A stretch of 64,000 nucleotides of DNA from Tabrizicola fusiformis. GTDB lineage: Bacteria; Pseudomonadota; Alphaproteobacteria; Rhodobacterales; Rhodobacteraceae. Where the stretch lies: NCBI RefSeq assembly GCF_013328815.1, contig NZ_JABUHN010000004.1, forward strand, positions 1 through 64,000. Direction: 5' to 3'. The translations under genes and the position numbers were made by a program. Below the pieces are notes generated by a model. It had not been told where the DNA came from, ran no database searches, and saw only the letters and a list, made by a program, of their open reading frames with translations. Shown in pieces: positions 38,125-50,660 of the stretch; the stretch's first letter is position 1; every line of letters begins with the position of its first letter.

Positions 38125-38417
38125 GTCTGATCATCGCCGCGCGGCTGGCCGAACTGGCCGCGCGGCACGAGACCACCAGCTACGGCGCCCTCGCCCGTGA
38201 CCTTGGCCTGCGGATGGGCGAACTGACCGCCGCGCTTGAGGCCCTGATGGAAGAGGATGCCGCCCTTGGCCGCCCCTTCTGCGCCGTGGTGGTGTCTGCG
38301 CGGGGCAGCGCCCTGCCCGCCCGGGGTTTCTTTGACAAGGCCGCGGAACTGGGCCGTCCGGCCGTGGATCAGGCCGCCTTTGTCGCCGACGAACGGCAGG
38401 CACTGACGCAAGGCTGA
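38121..38417 (+). CDS. Hypothetical protein, third gene of gyrA unit
   Basis: A 98-residue soluble protein starting at GTG 38121. The N-terminal half (IIAARLAELAARHETTSYGALARDLGLRMGELTAALEALMEED) looks like a winged-helix pattern. The second half (RPFCAVVVSARGSALPARGFFDKAAELGRP) is typical of a conserved alphaproteobacterial hypothetical family. No enzyme motif. Coupled to the previous gene by a four-base overlap. Confidence 0.65.
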   Translation: MSLIIAARLAELAARHETTSYGALARDLGLRMGELTAALEALMEEDAALGRPFCAVVVSARGSALPARGFFDKAAELGRPAVDQAAFVADERQALTQG

Positions 38418-38460
38418 TCGGTGCATCTCTGCACGTCTCGCCTGCGGCCATCGGTATATA

Positions 38461-38474
38461 TGCGAATCTTCGCA
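38461..38474. promoter_or_regulatory. Inverted repeat upstream of doxX-like gene
   Basis: TGCGAATCTTCGCA: six-base arms around TC, about 50 bases before the DoxX-family start. Possible operator. Confidence 0.35.
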
Positions 38475-38523
38475 CCATGTATCTGAGCGTCATGCCCGAA
38501 CCGGGTGAGACAAGGATCAGATC

Positions 38524-38901
38524 ATGGACAAATTCACCACCTACACCCCCTTCATCGCCCGGCTGCTGCTGTCGGCGCTGTTTATCGTCGGCGGCCTTGG
38601 CAAGCTGGGCGATGTGCAAGGCTTTGCCGGCTACCTCGGCATGGGCGGCCTGCCCGGCTTCCTCGCATGGCCGGCGATCCTGTTTGAAATCGCTGTCGGC
38701 GTTTCGATGATCATCGGCTTCCAGACCCGGATCATGGCGCTGCTGGCCGCCGCGTTCTGTGTGGTGACGGCACTGCTTTACCACTTCAACTTTGCCGATC
38801 AGGTGCAAAGCATCATGTTCCTGAAAAACCTCGGGCTGGCCGGTGGCTTCCTGATGGTCTTTGCCCATGGCGCGGGCAAACCGGCGCTCGACAAGGCGTA
38901 A
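38524..38901 (+). CDS. DoxX family membrane protein
   Basis: A 125-residue protein with four membrane helices and the family pattern ARLLLSALFIVGGLGKLGDVQGFAGYLGMGGLPGFLAWPAILFEIAVGVSMIIGFQTRIMALLAAAFC then FLKNLGLAGGFLMVFAHGAGKPALDK. DoxX proteins are inner-membrane proteins linked to quinone or thiol redox in some species; no specific role can be given. A single-gene unit closed by a terminator. Confidence 0.88.
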   Translation: MDKFTTYTPFIARLLLSALFIVGGLGKLGDVQGFAGYLGMGGLPGFLAWPAILFEIAVGVSMIIGFQTRIMALLAAAFCVVTALLYHFNFADQVQSIMFLKNLGLAGGFLMVFAHGAGKPALDKA

Positions 38902-38922
38902 GTTTCAGGCGCGGCTTTCAGA

Positions 38923-38953
38923 AGACCCGGGGGATCGCATCCTCCGGGTCTTT
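38923..38953 (+). terminator. Terminator after doxX-like gene
   Basis: AGACCCGG at 38923-38930 and CCGGGTCT at 38944-38951 (with GGA/TCC extending inward) followed by TT, 21 bases beyond the stop. Confidence 0.75.
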
Positions 38954-39021
38954 GCGTTCCGGTCCCTGCTTTCCCGGTGGTCAGGCTTTCCTTCCGGGCT
39001 GAAACCCCCTAAATCCGGGGC

Positions 39022-40350
39022 ATGACAGAGACACTTCACATCGTCGGCGGCGGCATGGCCGGCTCCGAAGCGGCTTGGGCCGCGGCCAACATGGGCCTGC
39101 CCGTGGTGATCCACGAAATGCGACCCAAGGTCGGCACCTTCGCCCACCGGACCGGGCTTTTCGCCGAGATGGTCTGTTCGAACTCCTTCCGCTCGGATGA
39201 TCATGAGCGGAATGCCGTGGGCCTTCTGCATTGGGAAATGCGGGCGGCGGGCGGGCTGGTCATGGAAATGGCCGAGGCGCACCGGCTGCCTGCGGGCGGT
39301 GCTTTGGCCGTGGACCGCGATCCCTTTGCCGAGGCGGTTACGGCGCGGTTGCGGGCACATCCGCTGATCTCGGTGGCCGAGGGCGAAATCACCGAACTGC
39401 CGCAGGAGGGCCATTGGATCATCGCCACCGGCCCGCTGACTTCGGGCGCGCTGGCGGAAAGCATCCGCGCGGCGACCGGGGCCGAGGCGCTGGCGTTTTT
39501 CGACGCCATCGCCCCCATCGTCTATGCCGAAAGCGTCGATATGTCGGTGGCCTGGATGCAGAGCCGCTATGACAAGGGCGAAACGGCCGAAGAACAGACC
39601 GCCTATATGAACTGCCCGATGGACAAGGCGCAGTATGAAGCCTTCATCGACGCCGTGCTTGCCGCCGAAAAGACCGAGTTTCATGAGGGCGAAACCGCCG
39701 GATATTTCGACGGCTGTCTGCCGATCGAAGTGATGGCCGAACGCGGGCGCGAGACGCTGCGCTTTGGCCCGATGAAGCCGGTCGGCCTGACCAACCCGCA
39801 TTCCGAAAAGAAGCCCTATGCCGTGGTTCAACTGCGCCGCGACAACAAGCTGGGTACGCTCTATAACATCGTCGGCTTTCAGACCAAGATGAAGTATGGC
39901 GCGCAAACCGATGTTTTCAGGATGATTCCGGGGTTGCACGATGCCAGCTTTGCCCGGCTGGGCGGCATTCACCGCAACACCTTCATCAACTCTCCCACGC
40001 TGCTGGACGACCGGATGCGGCTGAAATCGCGGCCCAACATCCGCTTTGCCGGGCAGATCACTGGGGTCGAAGGCTATGTCGAAAGCGCGGCCATGGGCCT
40101 TCTGGCCGGGCGGATGGCGGCGGCCGAGCTGCTCGGGCGCGATCTGCCGCCGCCGCCGCCCGAAACCGCCACGGGCGCGCTGATCACCCACATCACTGGC
40201 GGGGCCGAAGCGAAGACCTTCCAGCCGATGAACGTGAACTTTGGCCTCTTCCCGCCGATTGATGCCAAGGGCGGGCGCCGGGGCCGCAAGGACCGTTACA
40301 AAGCCTATACCGACCGCGCCAAGGAGGCGTTTGCCGGGTGGCTCGGGTAA
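39022..40350 (+). CDS. trmFO: Methylenetetrahydrofolate--tRNA-(uracil-5-)-methyltransferase
   Basis: A 442-residue FAD enzyme (GidA-like) that makes T54 in tRNA with methylene-THF as carbon source. N-terminal FAD motif [48 protein letters not shown]; the catalytic-Cys segment [14 protein letters not shown] and [27 protein letters not shown]; and the C-terminal [23 protein letters not shown]. It overlaps gluQ by 13 bases. Confidence 0.95.
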   Translation: MTETLHIVGGGMAGSEAAWAAANMGLPVVIHEMRPKVGTFAHRTGLFAEMVCSNSFRSDDHERNAVGLLHWEMRAAGGLVMEMAEAHRLPAGGALAVDRDPFAEAVTARLRAHPLISVAEGEITELPQEGHWIIATGPLTSGALAESIRAATGAEALAFFDAIAPIVYAESVDMSVAWMQSRYDKGETAEEQTAYMNCPMDKAQYEAFIDAVLAAEKTEFHEGETAGYFDGCLPIEVMAERGRETLRFGPMKPVGLTNPHSEKKPYAVVQLRRDNKLGTLYNIVGFQTKMKYGAQTDVFRMIPGLHDASFARLGGIHRNTFINSPTLLDDRMRLKSRPNIRFAGQITGVEGYVESAAMGLLAGRMAAAELLGRDLPPPPPETATGALITHITGGAEAKTFQPMNVNFGLFPPIDAKGGRRGRKDRYKAYTDRAKEAFAGWLG

Positions 40351-41153
40351 CGCGCTTTGCCCCCTCGCCCAGCGGGCCCTTGCATCTGGGCCATGCCTAT
40401 GCGGCGCTGGTCGCGGCGGAACGGGGCGAGCGTTTCCTGCTGCGGATCGAGGATATCGACCGCGCCCGCTGCAAACCCGAATGGGAGGCGGCGATTTATG
40501 ACGATCTGCGCTGGCTCGGGCTGAGGTGGGAAACCCCGGTGATGCGGCAGTCCGAACGGCCGACAGTCTATGAGGCGGCCCTTGCACACCTGTCCCAGTC
40601 GGGGCTGACCTATCATTGCACCTGCACCCGCGGCGATATCCGGGCGGCTCTGTCGGCACCTCAGGAGGGCGCGCAGATCGGGCCCGATGGGCCGGTCTAT
40701 CCGGGCACCTGCCGGGGTAAGAGGCATGGCGCGGGCGCCCTGCGGCTGGACATGGGCGCGGCGATGGCGCGGCTGGGGGATGTCTTTTTCACCGATACCG
40801 GCACCCGGCCCGGGCTGCACCGCTTTGACGCGGGCCGGATGGTCCGCGAGGTGGGCGATATCGTGCTGGCGCGCAAGGATATCGGTGTGGCCTATCATCT
40901 GGCGGTGGTGGTGGATGATGCCGCGCAGGGCATCACCGAGGTCACCCGCGGCGAAGACCTGTTCGAGGCGACGGCAATTCATGTGGTGCTGCAACGGCTT
41001 CTGGGCCTGCCCACCCCCGCCTATCACCACCATCGCCTGATCCGCGACGCTCAGGGCAAGCGGCTGGCAAAGCGCGACGATGCGCGCGCCTTGGCAAAAT
41101 ACCGGGCCGAGGGGGCGACGCCGGGGGATATCCGGCGGCTGGTGGGGCTGTAG
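40338..41153 (+). CDS. gluQ: Glutamyl-Q tRNA(Asp) synthetase
   Basis: A 271-residue truncated glutamyl-tRNA synthetase core without the anticodon domain. It has the HIGH-like motif [18 protein letters not shown], a zinc site ([11 protein letters not shown]...YPGTC) and a KMSKS-like [13 protein letters not shown]. It loads glutamate onto queuosine 34 of tRNAAsp. It starts with GTG inside the trmFO 3' end. Confidence 0.93.
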   Translation: MARVTRFAPSPSGPLHLGHAYAALVAAERGERFLLRIEDIDRARCKPEWEAAIYDDLRWLGLRWETPVMRQSERPTVYEAALAHLSQSGLTYHCTCTRGDIRAALSAPQEGAQIGPDGPVYPGTCRGKRHGAGALRLDMGAAMARLGDVFFTDTGTRPGLHRFDAGRMVREVGDIVLARKDIGVAYHLAVVVDDAAQGITEVTRGEDLFEATAIHVVLQRLLGLPTPAYHHHRLIRDAQGKRLAKRDDARALAKYRAEGATPGDIRRLVGL

Positions 41154-41154
41154 C

Positions 41155-41219
41155 CAGGTTTCTTGCAAGAAACCTGCAAATTCCTTGGAAGGAATTTGGA
41201 AGATCCTTCCAAGGATTTT
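41155..41219 (+). terminator. Palindrome cluster / terminator after gluQ
   Basis: Three palindromic segments in 65 bases: a perfect 22-base palindrome at 41155-41176 with core GGTTTCTTGCAAGAAACC, an inverted repeat AAATTCCTT/AAGGAATTT at 41178-41197, and ATCCTT/AAGGAT at 41203-41216. Segments two and three can also pair with each other as an 11-base stem (41182-41192 with 41205-41215) followed by TTTT, which would be a terminator at the convergent gluQ/hisI junction. Confidence 0.65.
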
Positions 41220-41222
41220 CCG

Positions 41223-41582
41223 TCACGCCATCGGCGCCATGATCTCCACTTCCTCACCGCCCCGGATCGCCGTGTAGAAACAACTGCGCCGGTTGGTGTG
41301 GCAGGCCGGCCCCTCTTGCGCCACCAGCGCCAAAAGGCAATCACGGTCGCAGTCGAGGCGCAGTTCGATCAGCCGCTGCACATGGCCCGAGCTTTCGCCC
41401 TTGATCCAGAAGCTCTGGCGCGAGCGGCTCCAATAGGTCACCCGCCCGGTTTTCAGCGTCTCCGCCACGCTTTGCGCATTCATCCAGGCGAACATCAGGA
41501 TTTCCCCCGTCGCCGCCTCTTGGGCGATGCAGGGGATCAGGCCGTTGGCGTCATACTTTAGGCTTGCCGGGTCGAAGGACAT
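41223..41582 (-). CDS. hisI: Phosphoribosyl-AMP cyclohydrolase
   Basis: A 119-residue monofunctional HisI, without the HisE domain. Motifs: GLIPCIAQEAATGEILMFAWMN, the substrate/metal segment YWSRSRQSFWIKGESSGHVQ, zinc ligands in LDCDRDCLLALVAQEGPACHTNRRSCFY. It opens the purine ring of phosphoribosyl-AMP in histidine synthesis. It is not in a his cluster; divergent from the IscU-like gene, with 62 bases between starts. Confidence 0.95.
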   Translation of the reverse strand: MSFDPASLKYDANGLIPCIAQEAATGEILMFAWMNAQSVAETLKTGRVTYWSRSRQSFWIKGESSGHVQRLIELRLDCDRDCLLALVAQEGPACHTNRRSCFYTAIRGGEEVEIMAPMA

Positions 41583-41644
41583 CGGGCAGCTCCTTGGCGT
41601 TTCCTGGGCGAGGGCTTATCTTGGCGCAGAGCAAAGGGGAAGCC

Positions 41645-42073
41645 ATGAGCGACAGCGACCTGATCAAGCTTTACTCCGGCCAGATCCTGCAACTGGCGGC
41701 CTCGATCCCGCATCTGGGGCGGTTGGCCGAACCCAGCGGCAGCGCGAAAAAGCGCAGCCCGCTGTGCGGGTCAACCGTGACGGTCGATCTGGTGATGCAG
41801 GATGGCCGGGTGGCCGCATTCGCGCAGGATGTGAAAGCCTGCGCGCTGGGTCAGGCTTCGGCAGCCATTCTGGGAGGCGTGGTGCTGGGCCGCAGCCTTG
41901 CCGAACTGGAAACGGCGCGCGATGCGCTCGCCGCCATGTTGAAGGACGGTGGCCCGGTGCCCGCGGCGCCCTTTGACGGCTATCAGGTGCTGCTGCCCGC
42001 ACGCGACTACAAGAACCGCCACGCCTCGATCCTTCTGGCGCTGGAGGCGACCTGCGCCGCGGCAGCCGGATAG
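41645..42073 (+). CDS. IscU/NifU-N-like iron-sulfur scaffold protein
   Basis: A 142-residue protein of the NifU_N fold. Cluster-ligand cysteines fit: SPLCGSTVTVDL (first), DVKACALGQASAAI (second, like the CxxSxAS motif) and a C-terminal EATCAA (third). Many alphaproteobacteria carry such a divergent IscU-like protein outside suf/isc operons; its client is unknown. The usual LPPVK loop for HscA is absent. ATG at 41645 follows GGGGAAGCC. Confidence 0.78.
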   Translation: MSDSDLIKLYSGQILQLAASIPHLGRLAEPSGSAKKRSPLCGSTVTVDLVMQDGRVAAFAQDVKACALGQASAAILGGVVLGRSLAELETARDALAAMLKDGGPVPAAPFDGYQVLLPARDYKNRHASILLALEATCAAAAG

Positions 42074-42194
42074 AAAAAGCCGCCGCACAGCGGGGCTGGC
42101 GGCGGCAAGTGGCGTCTTGAGCCAGGCAGCGGCGGGGACAGCCGCGCATCCGGGGCAGGATGCAGGCCCGGCGGGGCAAGATCGCAGGCAGACT

Positions 42195-42317
42195 TCAGAC
42201 AGCGCCGGTCAGCGACAGACCGACATAAAGCAAAGCAAAGAGCGAGAGGACGCCAAGCGCATCCTCAATCAGCGTGGCGCGCGAGCGGTTCAGGATATCG
42301 GCGATCTCTTCCAGCAT
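42195..42317 (-). CDS. 40-aa single-pass membrane protein, SOS-controlled
   Basis: An open frame of 40 residues: an N-terminal charged helix (MLEEIADILNRSRATLIED) then one membrane helix (ALGVLSLFALLYVGLSLTG) and a two-residue end. AGGAGG lies six bases before the ATG, a near-perfect ribosome site. About 50 bases upstream are a -35 box and an alphaproteobacterial LexA box. The frame is antisense to nothing and lies between the convergent IscU-like gene and the recG 3' end. The design (tiny inner-membrane protein under LexA) is like Caulobacter SidA, an SOS-induced division inhibitor, though sequence similarity is not evident. Function is inferred only. Confidence 0.75.
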   Translation of the reverse strand: MLEEIADILNRSRATLIEDALGVLSLFALLYVGLSLTGAV

Positions 42318-42362
42318 GGCTTCCTCCTATGTTGCCCGATTGTTCTCATGTGATTCACGAAT

Positions 42363-42393
42363 CGTCAAGAACTTTTGCGGAACATATGCGAAC
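42363..42393 (-). promoter_or_regulatory. LexA (SOS) box and -35 element
   Basis: Read on the minus strand: GTTC (42393-42390), six bases, GTTC (42383-42380), seven bases (CGCAAAA), GTTC (42372-42369), directly followed by TTGACG (42368-42363). GTTC-N7-GTTC is the known LexA site of alphaproteobacteria. A weak -10 (AACAAT, 18-base spacer) follows. LexA bound here would cover the -35 box of the small membrane protein gene. Confidence 0.78.
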
Positions 42394-42424
42394 AAAGAGG
42401 TCACATGGGGGGCAAAGCTGCCGG

Positions 42425-46776
<4,352 letters not shown>

Positions 46777-46803
46777 CTAGGGGGCCGGGCGCGCAAGGTA
46801 AAG

Positions 46804-47514
46804 TCAGGCGCTGGCGGCAATGCGGGCGGGCGTGCCCGGCCCCGGATCGCGCAGCACATAGCCGCGGCCCCAGACGGTTTCGATGTAATTCTGCCCGCCC
46901 GTCGCCTCGGCCAGCTTCTTGCGCAACTTGCAGATGAAAACGTCGATGATTTTCAGTTCCGGCTCATCCATACCGCCGTAGAGGTGGTTAAGGAACATCT
47001 CCTTGGTCAGCGTGGTGCCCTTGCGCAGCGAAAGCAGTTCCAGCATCTGATATTCCTTGCCCGTCAGATGCACCGTGCGCCCGTCTACCTCGACCGTCTT
47101 GGCGTCGAGGTTCACATTCACCCGGCCGGTCTTGATCATCGACTGGCTGTGGCCCTTTGACCGGCGGATGATGGCATGGATGCGGGCCACCAATTCCTCA
47201 CGGTGGAACGGTTTGGTCAGATAATCATCGGCGCCAAAGCCGAAACCCTTGATCTTGTTCTCGGTATCGTCTGAGCCCGACAGGATGAGGATGGGCGTTT
47301 CCACCCGCGCCAGACGCAGCTGGCGCAGCACCTCATGCCCGGACATGTCGGGCAGGTTCAGATCCAGCAGGATCAGGTCGTAATCGTAAAGCTTGGCCAG
47401 ATCGATGCCGTCTTCACCCACGTCGGTGCAATAGACGTTGAGGTTGGCATGGGTCAGCATCAGTTCGATGCTGCGGGAGGTGGTCGGATCGTCCTCAACC
47501 AACAGGATTCGCAT
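46804..47514 (-). CDS. ctrA: Cell-cycle response regulator CtrA
   Basis: A 236-residue OmpR-type response regulator. Receiver domain with acidic pocket VEDDP, phospho-acceptor Asp51 in [21 protein letters not shown], and Lys in [12 protein letters not shown]. The winged-helix domain ([51 protein letters not shown]) is almost invariant among CtrA proteins. In Rhodobacterales CtrA is usually not essential and controls motility and gene transfer agent genes. A CtrA-like box lies in its own upstream region; sciP is the gene before it. Confidence 0.97.
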   Translation of the reverse strand: MRILLVEDDPTTSRSIELMLTHANLNVYCTDVGEDGIDLAKLYDYDLILLDLNLPDMSGHEVLRQLRLARVETPILILSGSDDTENKIKGFGFGADDYLTKPFHREELVARIHAIIRRSKGHSQSMIKTGRVNVNLDAKTVEVDGRTVHLTGKEYQMLELLSLRKGTTLTKEMFLNHLYGGMDEPELKIIDVFICKLRKKLAEATGGQNYIETVWGRGYVLRDPGPGTPARIAASA

Positions 47515-47567
47515 CTGTCAAAGCTCCGTCAGAAACCGTCTTCGTTAACGACTGTGGGGGCCAATGG

Positions 47568-47582
47568 TTAACCTTAGGTTAC
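47568..47582 (-). promoter_or_regulatory. Candidate CtrA-binding site upstream of ctrA
   Basis: On the minus strand: GTAA, CCTAAGG (seven bases), TTAA followed by C. This is one mismatch from the CtrA consensus TTAA-N7-TTAAC. It lies 54-68 bases before the ctrA start, in the sciP-ctrA gap, and suggests autoregulation. A further TTAAC lies at 47544-47548. Confidence 0.5.
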
Positions 47583-47609
47583 TCTGCCAGAACGAAAGTG
47601 GAAAACAAT

Positions 47610-47888
47610 CTAAAGTTGTCTATACTTCTGCAAAGTGGTCACGCGCAGCGCCTTGTCGCCATGGCGTTCCACCGCCTGCCGCCAGAGGGCAAACTCCTCC
47701 TCCGAGAGGTCATAGCGTTCCAGCGCCTCCCCCTCGGCGATCAGACCATAGATCACCGCCTTGACCACCACGGCCTTGCGGCTGGCCACCCAGCGGCGGG
47801 TATCGGGCGGCGGCAGGTCGGCACGGGTCAGGATGCTGCCGTCGGGCAGCGTCACCTGGCGCGGGCCATCGACACGTTTGAGATACAT
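47610..47888 (-). CDS. sciP: CtrA inhibitor SciP (DUF1153)
   Basis: A 92-residue helix-turn-helix protein. The block MYLKRVDGPRQVTLPDGSI through TRADLPPPDTRRWVASRKAVVVKAVIYGL and EEFALWRQAVERHGDKALRVTTLQKYRQL is near-identical across alphaproteobacterial SciP. SciP binds CtrA and blocks its activation of promoters. The ATG at 47888 is preceded by GGGGAG; the longer frame upstream is not conserved. It lies 95 bases upstream of ctrA on the same strand. Confidence 0.95.
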   Translation of the reverse strand: MYLKRVDGPRQVTLPDGSILTRADLPPPDTRRWVASRKAVVVKAVIYGLIAEGEALERYDLSEEEFALWRQAVERHGDKALRVTTLQKYRQL

Positions 47889-48032
47889 GGCACTCCCCTT
47901 CATCCTGCGCGATCCTGAGGCATCGTCCTTAAGCAAGCGTGAAGCGCGGGGGTTGAGAGTAGACAGCATTTTCCTATATTGCGCAGGAACCCACGGACCA
48001 TTCCCCGGAACACCCCCTTGCGCGACCATCCA

Positions 48033-49154
48033 ATGAACTCGCTTGGCTTTGCCAAGCCCCCTGCCGATACGCGCGTTGTCGTGGCGATGTCGGGCGGCGT
48101 CGATTCCTCGGTCGTGGCGGCGATGCTGGCCGAAGAGGGCTATGACGTGGTGGGCGTCACGCTGCAACTTTATGATCACGGGGCGGCGCTGGCGAAAAAG
48201 GGCGCCTGCTGTGCCGGGCGCGACATTCACGACGCGCGGCGCGTGGCCGAAACCATGGGCTTTCCCCACTATGTCCTTGATTATGAAAACACCTTCCGCG
48301 AAGCGGTGATCGAGGAATTTGCCGATGCCTATCTGGCGGGGGCAACGCCGGTGCCCTGCATCCGCTGCAACGAACGGGTGAAGTTCAAGGATCTGCTGGC
48401 CACCGCCCGCGATCTGAACGCCGATTGCATGGCCACCGGCCATTACATTCAGCGCAAGATGGGTGCCGCCCCGGAACTGCATCAGGCGACCGACGCGAAC
48501 CGCGACCAAAGCTATTTCCTGTTCTCGACCACGGCGGAACAGCTTGATTTTCTGCGCTTTCCGCTGGGCCATCTGGCGTCAAAGGCGGAAACCCGGGCTT
48601 TGGCGGCAAAATACGGCCTGCCGGTGGCCGACAAGCCCGACAGTCAGGACATCTGCTTTGTGCCGAACGGCAATTACGCGGCCGTGATCGAAAAGCTGCG
48701 CCCGGGTGCTGCGGACCCGGGCGAGATTGTGGATATGGCGGGCAATGTGCTGGGCGCCCATCGCGGCGTGATCCATTACACGATCGGCCAGCGCAAGGGG
48801 CTGGGCATCGGCGGGCTGGGCGAGCCGCTCTATGTCGTCCGGCTGGACCCGGAAACGCGCCGGGTGATCGTCGGGCCGAAAGAGGCGCTTTCCACACGCA
48901 AGGTGGCGCTGCGCGAGATCAACTGGCTGGGCGACGAAGCCTTTGACAGCCGCGCGGAATGGCATCTGAACGTCAAGGTCCGCTCCACCCGCCCGCCGCG
49001 CCCGGCGGTGATCCGCCCGCTTTCGGCGACCGAGGCAGAGGTGGAACTGCTCGACCCGGAGGATGGGGTTTCGGCCGGGCAAGCCTGCGTCTTTTATGCG
49101 CCCGAAGGCAGCCGCATCTTTGGCGGGGGCTGGATATGGCGGGGCCGGAACTGA
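48033..49154 (+). CDS. mnmA: tRNA-specific 2-thiouridylase
   Basis: A 373-residue enzyme that puts sulfur on U34 of tRNALys, Glu and Gln. PP-loop [30 protein letters not shown], first catalytic Cys in [13 protein letters not shown], second in [11 protein letters not shown], and the C-terminal [11 protein letters not shown]. The N-terminus is 15 residues longer than in E. coli. The end overlaps aat by 19 bases. Confidence 0.95.
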   Translation: MNSLGFAKPPADTRVVVAMSGGVDSSVVAAMLAEEGYDVVGVTLQLYDHGAALAKKGACCAGRDIHDARRVAETMGFPHYVLDYENTFREAVIEEFADAYLAGATPVPCIRCNERVKFKDLLATARDLNADCMATGHYIQRKMGAAPELHQATDANRDQSYFLFSTTAEQLDFLRFPLGHLASKAETRALAAKYGLPVADKPDSQDICFVPNGNYAAVIEKLRPGAADPGEIVDMAGNVLGAHRGVIHYTIGQRKGLGIGGLGEPLYVVRLDPETRRVIVGPKEALSTRKVALREINWLGDEAFDSRAEWHLNVKVRSTRPPRPAVIRPLSATEAEVELLDPEDGVSAGQACVFYAPEGSRIFGGGWIWRGRN

Positions 49155-49867
49155 CCGCATCGCCCGCGGTCACGCCCGAGATTTTGCTGCGGGCCTATGC
49201 CATGGGCCTGTTTCCCATGGCCGAAAGCCGGGACGCGACCGATCTGCACTGGATCGACCCGCGCCGGCGCGGCATCTTCCCGCTGGAAGGCTTTCACATC
49301 TCGCACAGCCTGCGCCGGGCGATCCTGCGGGCGGATTATCAGGTGACGGTGAACCGCGATTTCGCGGGTGTGGTCGCTGGTTGCGCCGAGCGGGCGGAAA
49401 CCTGGATTAACCCGGAAATCACGGCCCTTTATCTGGCGCTGCACCGGCAGGGCCATGCGCATTCGCTGGAGGTCTGGCGGAACAGCGCCCTGATCGGCGG
49501 GGTTTACGGCGTCAGCCTTGGCGGCGCTTTCATGGGGGAATCGATGTTCTCCCGTGCCACCAATGCGTCAAAGCTTGCGCTGGCCTGGCTGATGCACCGG
49601 CTGCGGGCGGGTGGCTTCGCCCTGTTCGACACGCAATTCCTGACGCCGCATCTGGCCAGCCTTGGGGCGGTGGAAATTCCCCGCGCGGCCTATCACCGGC
49701 TGTTGCAGCGTGCGCTGCCGTTGCAGGCCGACTTTGCCCCGCCGGGGTATCAGCCGTTGCCGTCTTCGGTCGCGGCGCCCTCGCCCGTGCCGTCCTCTTC
49801 CGGGGCCGGGGCGACATCGGGCAGCACCAGATCGGGCACGTCACAGCGCAGCACCCAGACGTCATAG
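49136..49867 (+). CDS. aat: Leucyl/phenylalanyl-tRNA--protein transferase
   Basis: A 243-residue transferase that adds Leu or Phe to N-terminal Lys/Arg for ClpS-ClpAP degradation. Core blocks: [114 protein letters not shown]. The core ends near residue 205; the last roughly 38 residues are a Ser/Pro/Thr/Gly-rich tail encoded antisense to the DUF2155 gene. Together with bpt (20923) it gives both bacterial N-end-rule transferases. Confidence 0.95.
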   Translation: MAGPELTASPAVTPEILLRAYAMGLFPMAESRDATDLHWIDPRRRGIFPLEGFHISHSLRRAILRADYQVTVNRDFAGVVAGCAERAETWINPEITALYLALHRQGHAHSLEVWRNSALIGGVYGVSLGGAFMGESMFSRATNASKLALAWLMHRLRAGGFALFDTQFLTPHLASLGAVEIPRAAYHRLLQRALPLQADFAPPGYQPLPSSVAAPSPVPSSSGAGATSGSTRSGTSQRSTQTS

Positions 49868-50193
49868 CGCGGATGGTCCAGCGCCGAGAGGCCCGGAGAC
49901 GAGGCGACCATCCAGCCCTTGAAGACAGGATCGGGGGCCGCCACGTCGTGAATCGTCAGATGGGCATAGGCTTCGGCAGTGGGATTGTCGGCTGGATAGC
50001 GGCAGGCATCGACCTGCACCGTCAGCCGGGCCACAGTCTGGCTCTGGCCATTGGCCAGCGTCATGTCGCTGATTTCGCCGGTCAGCTTGTCCAGCAACCG
50101 CAGCCGCGCGCCCGTAGCATCGGTGATCTGCGCCAGCGCCGGGCCGGCCGCCAGAACAAATGCCGCCGCCCAAAACCCCGCCCGGACGTTCAC
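49750..50193 (-). CDS. DUF2155 domain periplasmic protein
   Basis: A 147-residue protein with signal peptide (AGFWAAAFVLAAGPALA). The DUF2155 core is GARLRLLDKLTGEISDMTLANGQSQTVARLTVQVDACRYPADNPTAEAYAHLTIHD, continuing [28 protein letters not shown]. The two Cys probably pair. Function unknown; the family regularly sits with NDUFA12 and mlaD, as here. The acidic C-terminal tail is encoded opposite the aat tail. Confidence 0.9.
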   Translation of the reverse strand: MNVRAGFWAAAFVLAAGPALAQITDATGARLRLLDKLTGEISDMTLANGQSQTVARLTVQVDACRYPADNPTAEAYAHLTIHDVAAPDPVFKGWMVASSPGLSALDHPRYDVWVLRCDVPDLVLPDVAPAPEEDGTGEGAATEDGNG

Positions 50194-50660
50194 GGTGCTG
50201 CCCCCGGCACGGGATCGCCCGATTTCGCACCGACGAATTTCATCAGAAGCGTGATCAGGCTGACCGCGCCCTGGGTATCCTCGATCTCGGCCCCGGGCAT
50301 CAGGTTATCGGGGGAACCACCCGGAACCAGTTCGACGAAATTGCCGCCCAAAAGCCCCTCGGAGGAAATAAGGATCGCCGAATCGTCGGGCAGTTGCACC
50401 GAACGGTCCAGCGCGATTTCGGCATCGGCGAAATAGGTCTGCGGGTTCAGCGTCAGGCTGGTGATGGTGCCGACCTTGACCCCTGCCAGCCGCACATCCG
50501 AGCCGACCGAAATCCCCTCGACCGAGCGGAAAGAGGCGGTCAGCGGATAGGTGCCCCCCCCCGCCTTCAGCCGGTCACCGCCTGCGGCGTAAAGGACAAA
50601 GGCAACTGCCGCGGCCAGAACCGCGGCACCCGCCAGAACTTCTGCACGGTTCTCGGCCAT
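50190..50660 (-). CDS. mlaD: MlaD-type MCE domain protein
   Basis: A 156-residue single-pass protein: N-terminal membrane helix (AEVLAGAAVLAAAVAFVLYAA) then one MCE domain (YPLTASFRSVEGISVGSDVRLAGVKVGTITSLTL through SEGLLGGNFVELVPGGSPDNLMPGAEIEDTQGAVSL). MlaD is the periplasm-facing part of the retrograde phospholipid transporter. The mlaEFBC genes are not in this window. It overlaps its neighbours by 1 and 4 bases. Confidence 0.9.
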   Translation of the reverse strand: MAENRAEVLAGAAVLAAAVAFVLYAAGGDRLKAGGGTYPLTASFRSVEGISVGSDVRLAGVKVGTITSLTLNPQTYFADAEIALDRSVQLPDDSAILISSEGLLGGNFVELVPGGSPDNLMPGAEIEDTQGAVSLITLLMKFVGAKSGDPVPGAAP

